Notes: generated by a model not told the origin, from the sequence alone. Positions 1 to 18,690 are shown, counted from the first letter of the stretch. The stretch: 64,000 nt of DNA from Glandiceps talaboti (GCF_964340395.1 NC_135571.1:2645611-2709610); one strand, 5' to 3'. Made by a program: numbers and translations.

Positions 1-3530
<3,530 letters not shown>

Positions 3531-3612
3531 TTATTTATTTATTAATTTATTTGTTTGTTTATTTGTATATTTATCTATGTATTTATTTATTTATTTATTT
3601 ATTTATTATTTG
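3531..3612. repeat. TTTA-rich microsatellite
   Basis: Imperfect (TTTA)n with TTTG interruptions; overlapping open frames are artefacts. Confidence 0.9.
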
Positions 3613-3964
3613 TTTTTTTGTTTACAGTGTTATGAAATTAAGAAACTATATTCTATAACTGTATATATCATTTATGTCTTTATTTATTTACAGGAAGAAC
3701 GAAACTGATCGCATGGTCAGACCTAAGCTATCAATTTCTTCCTCAGCATTTCCAAGGTATATTAGTATAAATGCTATTGTCGTCGTTTGTGGCGGTACAG
3801 AAACAAGGAAACAGATAATTTTCTATTTATGGTTGCTTATCAGTGGTTAACCTTTTTCCAGAATGATGTAGTTGTTATATTTATCTCACCTGTTACGAAT
3901 GATTTGAAAAGAAAATGATGAAAGGTCATCAGATTAAGATAAACAGGTCATTCTGTCATTCAGT

Positions 3965-4200
3965 CTAAGTTTATATCGTTATTGACCAACATTTCGACCC
4001 AACACTAGCGGTCTTCTTCGGGGTCTAAAAACAATCGACTGAACGCAACGAGAGGTATCGAGACACATCATCTTTGCTACACCCCGCATTACGAAATTTG
4101 ATATAATACCTCTCGATACGGTCACCCTGTCAGTCGATGTTTCACCCTTCAACTGCTTAACGTCATTAAGGGGCGAGATCAATAGTTCAATGTAGGAAAA
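3965..4200 (-). mobile_element. Possible Penelope-like element terminal fragment
   Basis: On the - strand a stretch reads CCGAAGAAGACC, a short loop, then GGGTCGAAATGTTGG. This resembles the degenerate hammerhead-ribozyme region of Penelope-like retroelement terminal repeats (core CTGANGA ... GAAA, with GACC/GGTC as stem II). U4 of the core is C here, so the ribozyme would be inactive or absent. Flanking short inverted repeats (TATCGAGA, TCAGTCGAT) surround it. No reverse transcriptase is visible. Confidence 0.33.
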
Positions 4201-4594
4201 TAAAACTAAATTATTTTAGTTTGACCCCAGCCCTCCTCCCCACCCCACTCTTTTCTAGCTCAATTGGCCCAAATCGATAATTATTCGAACTGCACGATCA
4301 ATTTCAAATTAGTATGTAGTTGTTTGTAGTGTTATGAATATACAGCCATGTGTAGTGAGGAAAATATAGCTATTTTATTGACATTTTAATGCATTTTAGT
4401 GCCAAGCATTTAGTATGGCGAAAATTCTCCCGTTTCTCAATTTGGCAGTTTTTTAATGAAATATTTGCATTTGTTTGTATCAGCAGATTTCATTAAAAGT
4501 AAAATCGTTACTGTAGGATGAGAAGTAAAATGGTTCAAACCCAAACTAAAAACATTTATTTTTTTTATCCTACATTGAACTATTGATCTTGCCC
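4171..4594. repeat. Inverted-repeat element, 27-bp arms
   Basis: Arms at 4171-4197 and 4568-4594 are reverse complements with one mismatch, separated by about 370 bp. The left arm abuts the Penelope-like relic. The interior has a second partial complementarity around AAACTAAA. A MITE-like or foldback element is likely. Confidence 0.6.
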
Positions 4595-4602
4595 CTAACA
4601 CG

Positions 4603-5074
4603 ACTGTTATTGATACCACACATCGTTGCTGTTATCGTGTTTCGGTAACATTTTATACGACTAGCTATCAACTGTGCTTCGAGGGCACACCAGATTTTGT
4701 CATAGGGGTCTATTATCGTCAATCTAATGCATTAACGGTCAAGATTTCAGATTTTCCTAAAAAGTGGTTTAAGTACAACCGGACGACGAAATTACAATCA
4801 TATTGCAATTTACTTCAACTGCTCCACTAGCCTGAAATATTACGTTCGTTTCCTGTGCTAACAGGGTAAAAGCTTTTACTTAAAAAAGTGCAGTGCGCAT
4901 GTGCCGCACATATCATGTGATATGAATGAAAGCAACGATCGCCTCGGAGCGAAGTTACGTCTTGTGCAAATACATAGGTTCTATTATTAAGTAATTTGGT
5001 GCTCATGACTTTGCCACAGATTTCGTGATAAACGAGTTGATGTAGAGAGGTGATTTTTATATCGTTTATTCAAC
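4603..5074 (+). promoter_or_regulatory. Region upstream of gene 1 exon 1, possible promoter/5' UTR
   Basis: 472 bp before the putative start codon. A TGCCACAG at 5011-5018 could be a splice acceptor of a non-coding 5' exon. No convincing TATA box was seen. Confidence 0.25.
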
Positions 5075-5144
5075 ATGATATCACCAGTGCGGACTTTAAT
5101 ACTCTCCGTTGTTATATTTGTTGTGTTAGAGTACAGATTTAAAG
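5075..5144 (+). CDS. Gene 1 exon 1, signal peptide (putative)
   Basis: ATG opens 23 codons plus one base: a short basic start (M-I-S-P-V-R) and then a hydrophobic core rich in Leu, Ile and Val, ending at a donor GTATGT in phase 1. Phase 1 is what exon 2 needs: the split codon makes Gly24. The length, 70 bp, equals gene 2's exon 1 exactly. Signal peptidase could cut after V-T-A at residue 27, which exon 2 encodes. The exon lies 21.6 kb upstream of exon 2 with no transcript evidence here. A closer, undetected first exon is the main alternative. Confidence 0.57.
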
Positions 5145-5208
5145 GTATGTAGATATTTCTATAGTGGTCTATATATGTTATATGTGTGTTAGCTTACACG
5201 CGTGTGTG

Positions 5209-5240
<32 letters not shown>

Positions 5241-5354
5241 TGTATGTATGTATGTGTTACTGTATTGATTTATTTATTTATTTATGTATTTATTTGTCTG
5301 TCTGCCAGGCTGTCTGTCTGTCTGTCTATCTGTCTATGTATGTATGTATGTATG

Positions 5355-5388
<34 letters not shown>

Positions 5389-8300
5389 TGTATGTATGTG
5401 TGTGTGTATGTGTATGTATTAGTCATTCAGTCTGTCTGCCTGCCTGTCAGCTTATAAACGTACATATGTATAATACACGAGTTTAGGTATACCTGCCAAT
5501 TTTGCAATGTAGGTTTGTAATGTAGCCTACATGTATGTATGTGTAGGTGTGTTGATATGTGAACACATGTCTAAGCGTATACTATAACTTTATGACATCC
5601 TTTCGTTAAAACGAGTAACGGAAACTACTACTCGTCTTACGCCGAATAAACTGATTCCTTCCAATCGGAATCACAACTGGGTATTACTAGGGAACTACGT
5701 AAAGAGCAACCATCAATTGTCAAATATGTAGGATTCTCTGGTTGTCACGCGATCATATAGTGCTGGTCGTCAAAGTATTACAAGAGTGTACTAGACACCT
5801 ACACAATAGTTCAATTCATATTGCACTTTCATACATACAACCACTCCAATCGAGTTCCACATACCCTTATCATTTGTGATTATTCAAAGAGGCGATTGAA
5901 ATAAATGCGATGAGAATAATGATATTTTGGAACGGTTGAACAATTCCACTGGTATTGGGAAAATGAGATATGGATGGACAAGTTTTTGATTATGCTGTCC
6001 GAAGGAGAGAAGGAGAGTTTTTAATCAAAGTAATAGCTTTGGGTTTTGGTATTTTATTTAATGACGAGCATGAGAATGTGACGCGAATATAGATCGCCTG
6101 GTTGACCTAAAACAATAAAGATTGGTATCTGTTGACGAATGACTTATCATGCCATGTGGTGTACCCATCTGACTTTGTTGGTAATGATCGTACGTATGCA
6201 AATGTGGAGTCCGATTGAATTTCGGATTTATTGGCAATGACCGATATACGAGTATGGCGTCCTACTGGATCCGAGATTCATTAGCAATGACATACAATAA
6301 ATGAGAACATGGGACATCCTTCTATCGAATTCTCAATTTTCAAACATCCGCGTGTGAATTTCAAACGAAAGGTTATGGTCGTAAATCGTACATGGCACGT
6401 GACTCGACAAGCATGACTGTCTGGGGTCGAAATTTATTTTGTATGAAAAACTATGTAAAATAAAATTCGTCTTAATTCTGGCGTGTCTTCGCAGCTAAGG
6501 GTAATTTCGATAATCTTTGTCTAAAATATTGTCGACGTTTGGCAAAAAAGGTTTGAAAATGTGATGAGAGAAGATTAGCGAGGAATTTACGAGTTTAGAA
6601 ATAGGTCACACCACGCAGCAGGTTTTTTGCAGCATACTCAATATAAGGCAAATCGTCCACATAAATGCAGCAAATTCAATATACGTAGTATATTTGCAAT
6701 TCCTTGTTTAAAGTTTACTCAAGATTTGACTAAATGTTAAAGCAAATCGGAAATTTTCATCTGATAAGAGCTTGTTGCTGGTGAGGTTAATCTACATTGA
6801 TCCCTTATGCAGAATTGTGAATAACAACTCATCACCACAAAACATCAATCTTCCCCTACCATGTATAAATATCCGTACCACTAAGGTTTGGTATGCGCAG
6901 CAGGCAGAATAACTCTTCTATGCACCATGGATAGAAGATCAGATTTCAGTCTATAACTGATCGATGTGTAACGACAACATTTTAACTTGACATGTTACGT
7001 TCCAAATATTCACTGAAACATATACCATGCCATTAACTAACATTAGCATTATATATGTTATCATAGACCTCAATAAAAGTACACTCAGAGAAAATATATC
7101 AAGAAACACAAAGTGTGTCGAACATTCATCATATTTCCAACAGATTCAAATCTCAGGAAGAGAGTAACAATCAAAGACTGTGAGATATAAATTGTAGAAG
7201 TGATAAATAACGGTTGATATCATCAGATTGTCAAAATATCGTTCCCATCTGTATGTTATATTTGATTTGGTGTATTTATGTGTTTTAATTTCCCCCTGTC
7301 AGAAAAGATAACAATGTGTTTTGGGATCTCATTACCAAGGGCAATTATTCATTTAAATGACAGGGCAGGGAGACAACGGTAAATTGTGGGTTATATTGAT
7401 GGATTTTAGTCATGTTTTGTATTATTGAGGACGACTCTGAAATCTGAATATGTCGAAAACTCAAATGATGTTTGCAATGCACTATTCGTTGTTTTCCATT
7501 CTAAAGTATAAGGTCGAATTTGCCCCGGGGACGAATTTCTTTGAAAGTAAACGTTCTAAATATTTCATCAAACTTTGCAAAGTTAACGCTTCCTTCTGAT
7601 CTGTTGAAATACTGAACGAACATTTCACCATCTTGTTTACAAGGAAGTCGACAATCTTTCATTTTCCCATGGAGTTAACCCTGTATTCGGCGACTCTACA
7701 GTATCGGATTCTAAAATGACTTAATTATGATAATAGTTACCTTATTTGTTCTTGATTTTAACTGAGAATGAATTGGAGTTCTGAAAATGAAAAAAAAAAA
7801 ATATTATTTTATTTCCAAGGCGCATTCTTATTTATCTGATTCCGAAAGAGCAACCATTTCTCTGGAAACTATTTCGAAAATTCCCTAACAGTGCAAGTTA
7901 AAACACAGGCAGATTGGCAATATCACCGTTTCACGATCTTGTACATTTTAAATTTACAAAATCGTTATTTTTTTTACGATTATCGTCAAAAGCAAACAAT
8001 GTGTAATTTCTTGGCTACTTTCAAATTTATTTTTTGACAGAAGACGAAATGATAAGCAATCGAATATATTAAGTTCAACATTTCCTCTTAATGTCAAAAG
8101 CTTCAGGCCTCGTGACTTTAATAAAAAGGTGGTGATTTTTGTCAGACATGACTTTTTTTCAACACACAGAAAACATTCAAAATCAAATCACGTCGCTCAC
8201 CTTTTTTTACCTTTAAATTTATCTGTTCTAGTTTAATTTTACAATCATTGTTAGATTAGTTTTTGGCGTGTCAAAAAAAGAAGACATTTCATGGAATCGT

Positions 8301-11300
8301 CATTTTTATGAATTTTAACTCCAAGTTGGCAAAAGTTCAATACAATTAGTATTTGTTTAAATATTGTCTAAAATTAGTGACACATTTAAAAATTACGAAA
8401 AATGAAAAATTTCTCCTGTCGTCTGGGCGGCAAAAGTGCGGGGTCAGAAAAAACATGTTAAAGGTTATTTGCAATCTAAATGTTCCAAAGGAGCAAGGGT
8501 GAATTATGGTCAATGAAATGAACAAAATAGCTGATTTCCGCAGTGCAAACATTTTTATCCCACGCAGTCGGATACAACCGTCAATCGTCCTAAGTTGCAC
8601 AATCATGTAGAACATGACCAGACGTGACTCCATCGTATAGTACGTAGTATTAGTGAGTCAACTACCGAGAAAGCTAGACATTTGGGTTAGATAGTATCAG
8701 CGCACGCACGTACACTGAACGTTCTGATATGTTGACCTTTAACCCAAGCCCAGCGATCCACCCCAATGTCAGTTCAAACTGTGTATGCTTCCAATTAAAG
8801 TTGCATAATGATTACAACTGAGTAACAATGACATAATCAAAATTACATTCATCTGTTCACAACCTAATGAAAGTAATATTTAAGGACCTTATTTTTTTAT
8901 CAATTTTCAAGCACGTGGTACGCAGACGAGCTTTAAAGGGACACACCATTCCCGAACGTTTCTCTTTTGTTTAATATTTTGTCACATGGAGAAGTACTAG
9001 TTGTGCTAGAACTGAAAATATTGAAAACTGCATCAGTTATAACTCGTCATTTTAAAAAACTATTTTGTTAAATAAAATGACTTGCTCGTAATATTGTACA
9101 CCCTGAACAGTATTGAATCAGTTGTTGGCAAATGTGCATGACGCACCTGTACACACAACATAGTAGATTAATTCAAATAAATAAATCAGCACTCCCGATG
9201 GAATCAACATTTCCACCTATTAATGTCTTACATATGGTTAAAAACCTTTGATTAGCACGTACAATGTCTAAAAAATCAGAGAATAGTTTTTGGTTCTCTC
9301 TATTAAACAAAGATAGTCATATGAAATAAAATGTTCAATCAATTTGGCTTTTATTAAATTGTACAATGGTACAGGAATACTTTTTTAATACAGAATAAAA
9401 TAAGGTTGATATAAATCTATATTACTGTTTGTTACTGGTGGTCAGACAATACTAATCATAATATATCATTATTTCTCTGGTATACAATTAACATCACGCA
9501 ACCCCAAACTAAACAGTCTCTGGCACAGCCATCATCCTGCTAAGGCCGAAAAGAAACATTGTTTGGTTCCGGTTACCCGACTCCACCTTGTTTTTCATCC
9601 TAAACCTCTTTTTACATATTCGAGAACAAATAATAATATCACGAAAATTGTGAAGTCTCGCCAGATATAATGGATGTGGATAGTGACATCAACTTAACAA
9701 AGACGATATAAAACTGTTCTTCCAATTTGTAATGGCTGTGCATCTGATGGGAAGAAATCAATAACACAGAGACCATATGGAACACAACAGAAAACATAGC
9801 TACCCGAACTAGACACGCATATATATATATAAAAAAAAATCTATCTACTCCATATATTCTAAAATTGAACACAATCGGCACCACACCATTTGTTTTATTA
9901 GGTTTAACAGTGCTTTTTCGTTAAAGTGTCATGAACAAAATGTTTGCTTTCTATTTGAGAAAGGGACTCTTTTACAACGGATGCCTACACTCAGAATAAC
10001 CCTAGCAGTGTTCGCCAGCCTGCTTACATCGCCATCTTTTATATAGCAAAACACAGATCGTGATGCAAACAAGCAAGTTTTTTAGTGAGGGTTAAATCAG
10101 AATAACCTGGTATTAAACTTAGTCGTTAACAAGCGAAAACAGACGAGTTAACATTTACTAAGGTAGGCTGTGATCTTTCTGGGGAGGCTCTGACCACACT
10201 TACTTACATAATCAGCATAAATATATTATTTTAACCAGATGGGTTGAGAGTTCATTGCACTCTTTTGAGTGACAAGTCTACAAGCCTACAATCGACCTGA
10301 CTATACACGAACGAACAATCTTATCGAAAGTGTAACAGTTTTTGTCTGGCGCAACACAACTCTTATCAAAAGTGCTACATTTTATCGTCTCGATAAACAG
10401 AAATCTTACGCATATAAATACAACAGTGTGGTATCCATTACGCTAAATTTTAGAATATATTTTTGTTCATGTATGAGTGTCTCGTACAGGCCTTTAAGGT
10501 TTCTGTTGTTTTACATATGATATCTGTGTTATGGGTTTCCTCTCATCAGATGTACAGCTATTGCAGATTAGAACAGTTTTATATTATCTTTTTGAGTTGA
10601 TGTCAGTTTTCGCATCCAATATTTCTTGCGAAACTTCACGCGGTTTTATTAGGTTTTTCTCTAATACGTAAAAAGGTTTAGGGTTGGCAGTGAAAAACTA
10701 GGTGGGGTCGAATAACCGGAACCAAACAATATTTTTAGGCCTTACTATAGAGATTTGATGAACAAGACGATAAAAATGTAGCAATTTAGCAAAAGTTTTC
10801 TTAAGCCAGACTATGCATTGTAGCAATGTTGGTAAGATTTTCGTAAAGTCAGCAGACGACGTTTCGTTTCAGGTCACGCGATTTTCGCTGTAATAGATTA
10901 ATAGTTCCCGCCATATGAAATTCTGTATATTATTTCAAACGGACCAGCAATAATTGAACTCGAGTCAAATTTCTTGATAAAAGTTCCCTAGCGTGAAAAA
11001 CAAGTCGAAGATGTATGCCGTTTTATACTCATTTACTCCAAAAAAGGACACTTTACATGACGTTTTGATTAATTCAAGCTAAATCGATTTTCAAACGTAT
11101 TCGTCCCGAGGCGAATTCTTCTTTTCCCTTATGTTACTTAAGTTGTTTTGGTTTTTTAAAATCAAGATATCAAACCTTGAAACACGACCAACAATCACTC
11201 AGAAAGATACGGTATCACTAAACAAACATCTCTGCTATTACTATTAGTTATTTACATTACTTTGACCGGAGGCAAATAAGAGCTTTGTGATTCAATTACC

Positions 11301-12032
11301 CAAACATAGCTGAAGCCATTAATTACATTTCCTGTAAAGGTGGAAACACTTCACGCTTATTTATCCATTTCCTCATTTACAAATTCTTGCCATCGTGACA
11401 GTAACAATCAACGTATAAAGTGGTAAAGGACGTATGCTTCAATAGGGAACTTGTAATCAAGACTGAGCATGCTCTGACGCAAAGGACTATGGGATTATCT
11501 GTGGTATCGTAATACCTAATCTGGAGCTATCGATATAATAAATTTCCCACAATGGTCAGGGTGACTATGAATTATATTGTGGTTGCAAACAATGTTACAG
11601 TATTGTTTACGATACCAGTTCATTAGTATCTATTATCATATTTCCCATGATGCAATATTCAACATGGCCGTTTTGCAAGTTCCCTATCCTTTCAGATCGA
11701 GACATTTGACCAGATCAATAAACATTTCTAATTACGTACACATTTTAGTTTCATTGAAGCTATACAATAACATTTCTTTCAATTCATAGAATTTTAAAAA
11801 ATGGCATAATGAAATCTAAAATAAAACAGATTTCTTATCTTCTTAGAGTCTTAAATAAAAAAAGAACGTTGTTAGTTTCATAGAATCGAAAATATTGAAT
11901 TTTTTGTCTTCAGAGATTCTATAAAATAAGATTTGTTTCATATCATTGAATCTGAAAGGAAAACTTAATTTAATTAAAAACCATATTTAGCTTCATCATC
12001 ACAATCATAATCATCACTACCACCACCACTAC

Positions 12033-12076
<44 letters not shown>

Positions 12077-12086
12077 CCACCACTAC

Positions 12087-12139
<53 letters not shown>

Positions 12140-12149
12140 CCACCACTAC

Positions 12150-12223
<74 letters not shown>

Positions 12224-12291
12224 TCATCAACATCACCACCACCTCCACAATCATTATCATCATCACCACCACCACCACCACCACCACCACC

Positions 12292-12331
<40 letters not shown>

Positions 12332-15300
12332 CCACCACCACCACCACCATCATCATCACCATCACAACCACAACCACCATCATCACCATCACCACCATCA
12401 CCACCACAGGGTAATACTGCACAGTGGCTTACTTGTGTTGTCATCTACGTCGGTAGTCTGTCAGTGTTCATTTATTTATTGCGCGTTACACGATATCATC
12501 AGAATATGTCAGCTGTGTTATTATAATTGTTAAGAATAGTTTTAGCTGTCACGTAGTGGAAATCTAAAACTACAAACAAGATTGCTCATCGGTAGGATTT
12601 GAAACTAGTACGAATGTATTTTATGATAAATTCGTGTCTGTTCACACATCTTATTTACATTGCAATAATTATACACGTATCTGTATTTTGTAACAGAAAA
12701 ATAACATGTCATCAATGATGCATCTCTTGTAAAACAAGCCCTCTCAACATTTAAGTGTAGTCAGGGTGATTTACACGTTGTAAAAATGTACACCATTGTA
12801 CGCCTGTCACTCAAATGAGTGTAGTGAACTATTAACCCATCTTGTGAAAATACATGTAGTATTATATTGATGTTGGTTGTCTTGTAAAACTATGAACTAA
12901 TTTCAACTCGTCTGTTTTTGCTAATTAAATCATCCGCTACCTTAAAGTTACTAGGTTAGATACATTCTGACTTAATCCCCTAAAACTTTTGCCTGTTTAC
13001 ATCACGATCTGTGCTTTGCTAAATAACAGATCGTGATGTTAACAGGCTGTCCGCACTGCCAGGAATACTACGAGTGCAGGCATCTGTTGAACACATTGCC
13101 TTTTTAATACAAAGCAAACATATTGTGCATGACATTTTTTTTTACAAAAATCGTTTTTCGAAACGGTTATTTTCATAAGTTTGCTCTTCGGCTAGACTTT
13201 CTCACAGCCTCACTACTTTCTCTACATTGTCTTGATAAATATGTTTCATCATAGATTCATTAGTGAGATCTCACTAACACATGTATGGTCAGACCGATTG
13301 CTATAAACTACAAACCCTCAGCGGGATACGTCCATGCAATTTCATATTGGTGTTTTAAAATATCCTCTTTTTAGAATGTAACATTTTTTTGAATATAATA
13401 ATTTAGGATTCACATTTTATTTTGACTTATGTTTTCCTTTAGGCAATGAAATGTGATTTTGTTGTCATATGTATGCTAGCGCTGAGGTTAAAATAACATT
13501 AATTCAAAAATAGATCCAGGAGCGTTAAAATCTCACATAGTTTCCAAAATACAGGTTGCTATCATACGTTGCTATAACTGTCTCATGTTACCGCCCTATA
13601 AATGTCATCAAGTGCAGCAAGTGTCATAATTTGAACTCGTGAAAATAGCAACTCTTGTCTCCTGGCGTTAAAACGAGTCCCACCTGACGTTCAGACGACT
13701 TAATTCGTACCAATTAACAGCTGGGAATGCTTCTCGTTTATCAGTAGACGAACAGATTGTACTGTTGCCTCGTACCAACTCGTCCAAATGATGTTTGATT
13801 GCTGCCATGTGAAGAGTTGTTTATTTGTCTTCTTCTCTGATTGCAATTGAATAGGAATTTTAGACCTGCCGGTCTTCATATTGTACGTACTGCTGAAGAT
13901 GGCACAGTTCAACTGTACGGTAATATATTATAGATACCGTAAGTGGATCAGTGTTAGAATTTACGAGAAGATATATGCACCCTATCCACTTTAAATTTCT
14001 AGCAGTATAAATTTCGAATCAACCAGATATGCACAAATGGGATTTAAGGTATTCAGACCGTAAAAGGATGTAGTGTAAAACTGGACGCGTTTGAGGGTTA
14101 CCTTCAATGACTTTAAAACTTGTCTAGTTTATTCTACTCACCAAAGTATCTAACTCTTTTTTTTGTCACTGAAATATTATATTCTATAATATATTTCTTC
14201 GATAACCAATGAATCTGAAGAGACAATAATATACTTGAAAAATCTGAATTTGAAAATAATCGAATGTATATATTTATTAATGGTGAAATGCAGAATAGGA
14301 ATGCTTGAATACAAGATTGGTGTCATTAGCAAAATAAAGAGGCTAAAAAAACAATGCTACGTTTGACGTAACTAACTATCGTCAGATAAGACAAAAATGT
14401 ATTGCACTCCGTACATTGCCCCTTTCTACACGCGATAGGCCATGCATTTAAGCGTATAGTAAGGCCCCGAGTGGTGTCACCCAGATAGTTCACTTTTTGA
14501 TTTTGAGCAATAAATCCTCTAAACATTTGATGACCTTTCACCCGAAATGCCCTAATCATGGGTCGATAGCATGAGAAACGTGCTCATGCTTTTGAAATAC
14601 CTTCACATCATCAGAAAAGGTTATTAACCTCATGTTTGTAACTAGAAATTCTAACAATATGCCTTTTTTGGGATTTTATATGGGTAGATGTTTTGAATTA
14701 GGGTGGTATACTTCTGTCGCAATATTGGGGGGGTATGGGGAGGGGGCGAGGGGGCAGCAAGACTGTTGTTGAAGCTATATATATAGGCGATGATAATGCT
14801 AATGTTAAACCACGTTTAGCATACTATATGTAATGTATTTACAATATCTTTGAACATGCATATGTACTATTTATTTGTTTGGCCTTATTATTTTTTGGAC
14901 AACAGTGCAGTGAAATTGGTTTATCAAAATTACAGTCTGGATCACTTTGGTATTGATGAGTTTCATGTCATCGCTTCTACTCAACAATTATGGACATTTC
15001 CAACAAGATTGCGAATATTTTAAGCTTTGTGGGACGTTGTTGCAATGAATGACACATTGTGACTTCATAATGCTGTCTGTCTGTATGTATGTATGTATGT
15101 ATGTATGTATGTATGTATGTATGTATGTATGTATGTATGTGTCTTTCAATCTCTTTCTCTCTCGCCTTATTGTGTGTGTCTGTCTTGTCTTTTGCCTTTC
15201 GTGAAATTGCTTTGTAACAGACAGTAGCTTTATACTTGGACAGATTTTGAGTGTTTCATATCAACATGTGTCGATGTAAAATGAATGACCTGATAATACA

Positions 15301-18300
15301 CAGAAGTCAGCACGTGTCAAAATGACGCATAGAGATCAAAGGTCAGACGAATGATAATTTGATATGAGTATCAAATATCAATAAAGTCATGTTCCAGTGA
15401 TATTAATTCCAGAGGAGAATTACATTTTGTGAGAGATACCGAAGATTCTGTGTGTTGTCAAATGGCAGCCGAAATAGGAAATTCCAGACCACGATTTGAA
15501 ATTGAACAATGTTTCTTTTTTAGGAAAAGAGAATACAAAACAGCAAAATCAGTCGTAAATGTGTTATTTTAGGAAAACGGCTTGGTCATGATATCTCCGA
15601 GTTGTTTTTGTTGTTGTTGCTATCTGAGCTTTCCCTGTCTGACTGGCATTTGCCGGATGATTAGTCGGAATACGCTAATTGCCGGATTTAGCGACGAGTA
15701 AAAAACAGCAGGCGATATGTGTAATACAAGAGAATGCAATGGTCAGCTACCGTATCATAGTGGTACCTGAGAAAGAATTTGAAGTAATTTGAAGTCTGTC
15801 TGATGGTCTATAGAATATGAGAAGGCATAAAGGCAATGCTTTATTTTCCACGCCAAGAAATATGGTGACCATGATAAGAACAAAAATATTAATTGTTTCA
15901 CGTGTTCCAGAGTTTTCTTTTTAAAAAGTGCAATTGAGTAACTCAGTAGTATTATTGTATAATATATCTTGACTAAAATGCAACATGGCGTTAAGGCTAA
16001 ATAAAAAAAATGTTACCGATAACATGACTTCAGAAAATATGGCAGGTAGGTAGGTTTTAATATAAAATTTTAAAAATATTTTACTTTATTTTAAATTTGA
16101 AAAAAAATCAACTCCAAGATAAGATACTCGCCGGTCTCAATATTTCCTTGAGAGTGTGATGGAGTGTAAAAGAAGTAAATGAAGACAATTATAAGTTAAG
16201 TAGACAACAAGTTATGCAGAAGATGCTGCTATAGTCTCTGGAATTAGATTTTTCAAAAGGGTGATCAAAGGCATGAAGGTGTTAACGGAGTTAGAAGTAA
16301 CTTTTTAACATTTAACCTCTTTTGCATGTAAAAATAAATGTTTAGGCCTGGGTTGGGGGCTTAAAATAGAGTCGGTCGGGTTATCTGAAACACTTTTATT
16401 TGGCCTAATGGATGACGAAATCTAAACTTTAAGAGTACTTGATAGACTGTAATTTAACGAAGATCTAAAATGATGGAAAATGAGCAGGAAGCGGATACTA
16501 AAGACGAAGAAATGGGAAAGGAAAGGGGAAATATAAATGAACTCATTTTAACTTCAGTTATCGTGAGTAGAATATATACGCACGTAAGGGTACTTTTCTG
16601 GTGGTACGTATAATCAATTTTAGTATATGTAGTCATAGCAACGTATTTTTAAAAAAATGTTCTTGCACTGTACAATGAAACGGAAAGGTGAGATCTTCTA
16701 AAATCAAGCATCAAATAAATTGAATTGGCAAGATAGGTTATTGGAAACTACACCGTACAAAATCTTCTCTCTTTTTTTGGTATAATCCAGGTGCTGTTTG
16801 AAAAACGCATAATGTTTGTTTTCATCTAAACAACATTTCGAATTTTTTTTAGGGTTTTAAATGATTGAAAACTATGAATCGTATGTGAACAAATGAGGAA
16901 ATACTGAGTTCGATCAGAGGTCACGGTTGTTTATGCAAATGTGCCTACCTGTCGAAGGTATAAAACTGCTGTTAAGTTCTTACTACCGACCATCGCTTAT
17001 TCATAATCTTGTAACGTGACGCAAGTGAAATTGCTTAGATGAAATACTTATGTATTCAGACATCATACTGTACAAATGGAAATATGTCAGGAATACACAC
17101 CTCTAATTTTAAACTAGTCACGAAATCTAGTTTAAAACCAAAGCAAATCCCTAACCCCCTCAAATTAATTCTATTTCAGAGTCTAACAGAGACTAATACT
17201 ATTATCAAATCCATTTTCGACGATTTAGTGATTTCTGTAAGTGTGGTCATGAATTAGGTCATACGTTAAGACGTACTATTGCTGAACATTTCCGTTGGTA
17301 ATTCAGACTTCCTCAATTCTACACAGGAAGCAATACATGTGCCATAAAGTCCTTAAAATAGAAAATGTGACAACTTCTTGGGAGTAGTATATTTTAATTC
17401 TTACCATGACTAGGTCGAGAATTACAATCCTTCTTTTTTAACATCAAATATTGTATAAGAGAGTTGAAGTGAGACAGGATTAGATACACAAATTTACATA
17501 CATACATACAGACAGACAGACAGACAGACACACACACATACATATATATACATACATACATACATACATACATACATACATACATACACCGACGGACAGA
17601 CAGACAGACAGACAGACAGCTTTATCTAAATGGAGATTAAATTCCCGCTTAATGAGTTATAAAAACAAAACCTCGATTTAGACTTTCTGTTTTTAGCCTC
17701 TGATACAAATAACACTTAGTAATTTAACGACGTGAAACATGTGTGGATAGCATTAAGTGTGAAGTGTTTCCAGATTGCATTAAGTGACAGTAATTTCTCG
17801 AAGAATGTTTCTCTAATTAATTAATACAAGAAATATTCATCTACACCCTGTAGGTTTTAGACGAAGTTCCAATGCAAATATTAATATGATAATATATCAT
17901 GTTAAAAAATTTTTTATTATTTTTTTGATTATCATTTTGAAAGATGTTATTTTATTATTAATGCAGAGAATACCTTACAGGGTGCATATACACCACTAAC
18001 GTACATTCATCCCTATGAGGGGATCGTTTACCTATCAATGGCTGGAATTGGTGATTTAATTTGTTTGTTTATTATCTAGAGTGTGTTTGTACATTAGATT
18101 TTAAGTAAATTACACAAGCATTAGTACATTGTATAATCAAGAGTAAAACCGGAAGATTCCAACTTTTAAGTGGTGATAGCACATTTTAAGTGTTTGTTTT
18201 AACTAATGCTCTATTAAATCTAGAGGGTAATTGTAATCTTCAGATGAGATTAGTTTTAAGAATTATATATTTGCTCGGCATACGAAATTCTGAAAACAAC

Positions 18301-18656
18301 ATCAAATAAATCAAATTTTGTATTTGCTGGGGCCTTTAAAAGAATTCCTTAGAGTGATTAAGCTCACATTTTGCTTCAAGAAAATTGTTGCAAACATCAT
18401 ACCCCTAGTTGCAAGAAAATGGCATTTGCATATAACTATAAATGAATATATATATTAGTGAATTTAGATCGTCTTAGTTCTGTAAGCGAATTTCACGTTG
18501 ATTTACTGGCTTAATGAGCTCTTTTAACAGGGCGAAAACTACTCACAAACTTTGTATAATGTGAATATACTTGTTTCAAAGTGTACTGAATGTATGTATG
18601 TATGTATGTGTGTATGTATGTATGTATGTATGTATGTATGTATGCATGTGTGTATG

Positions 18657-18690
<34 letters not shown>

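Noticed and set aside
11970-12444. 150-codon open frames (poly-Met/Val, poly-Asp/Gly)
   Set aside because: Pure trinucleotide repeat read as protein.
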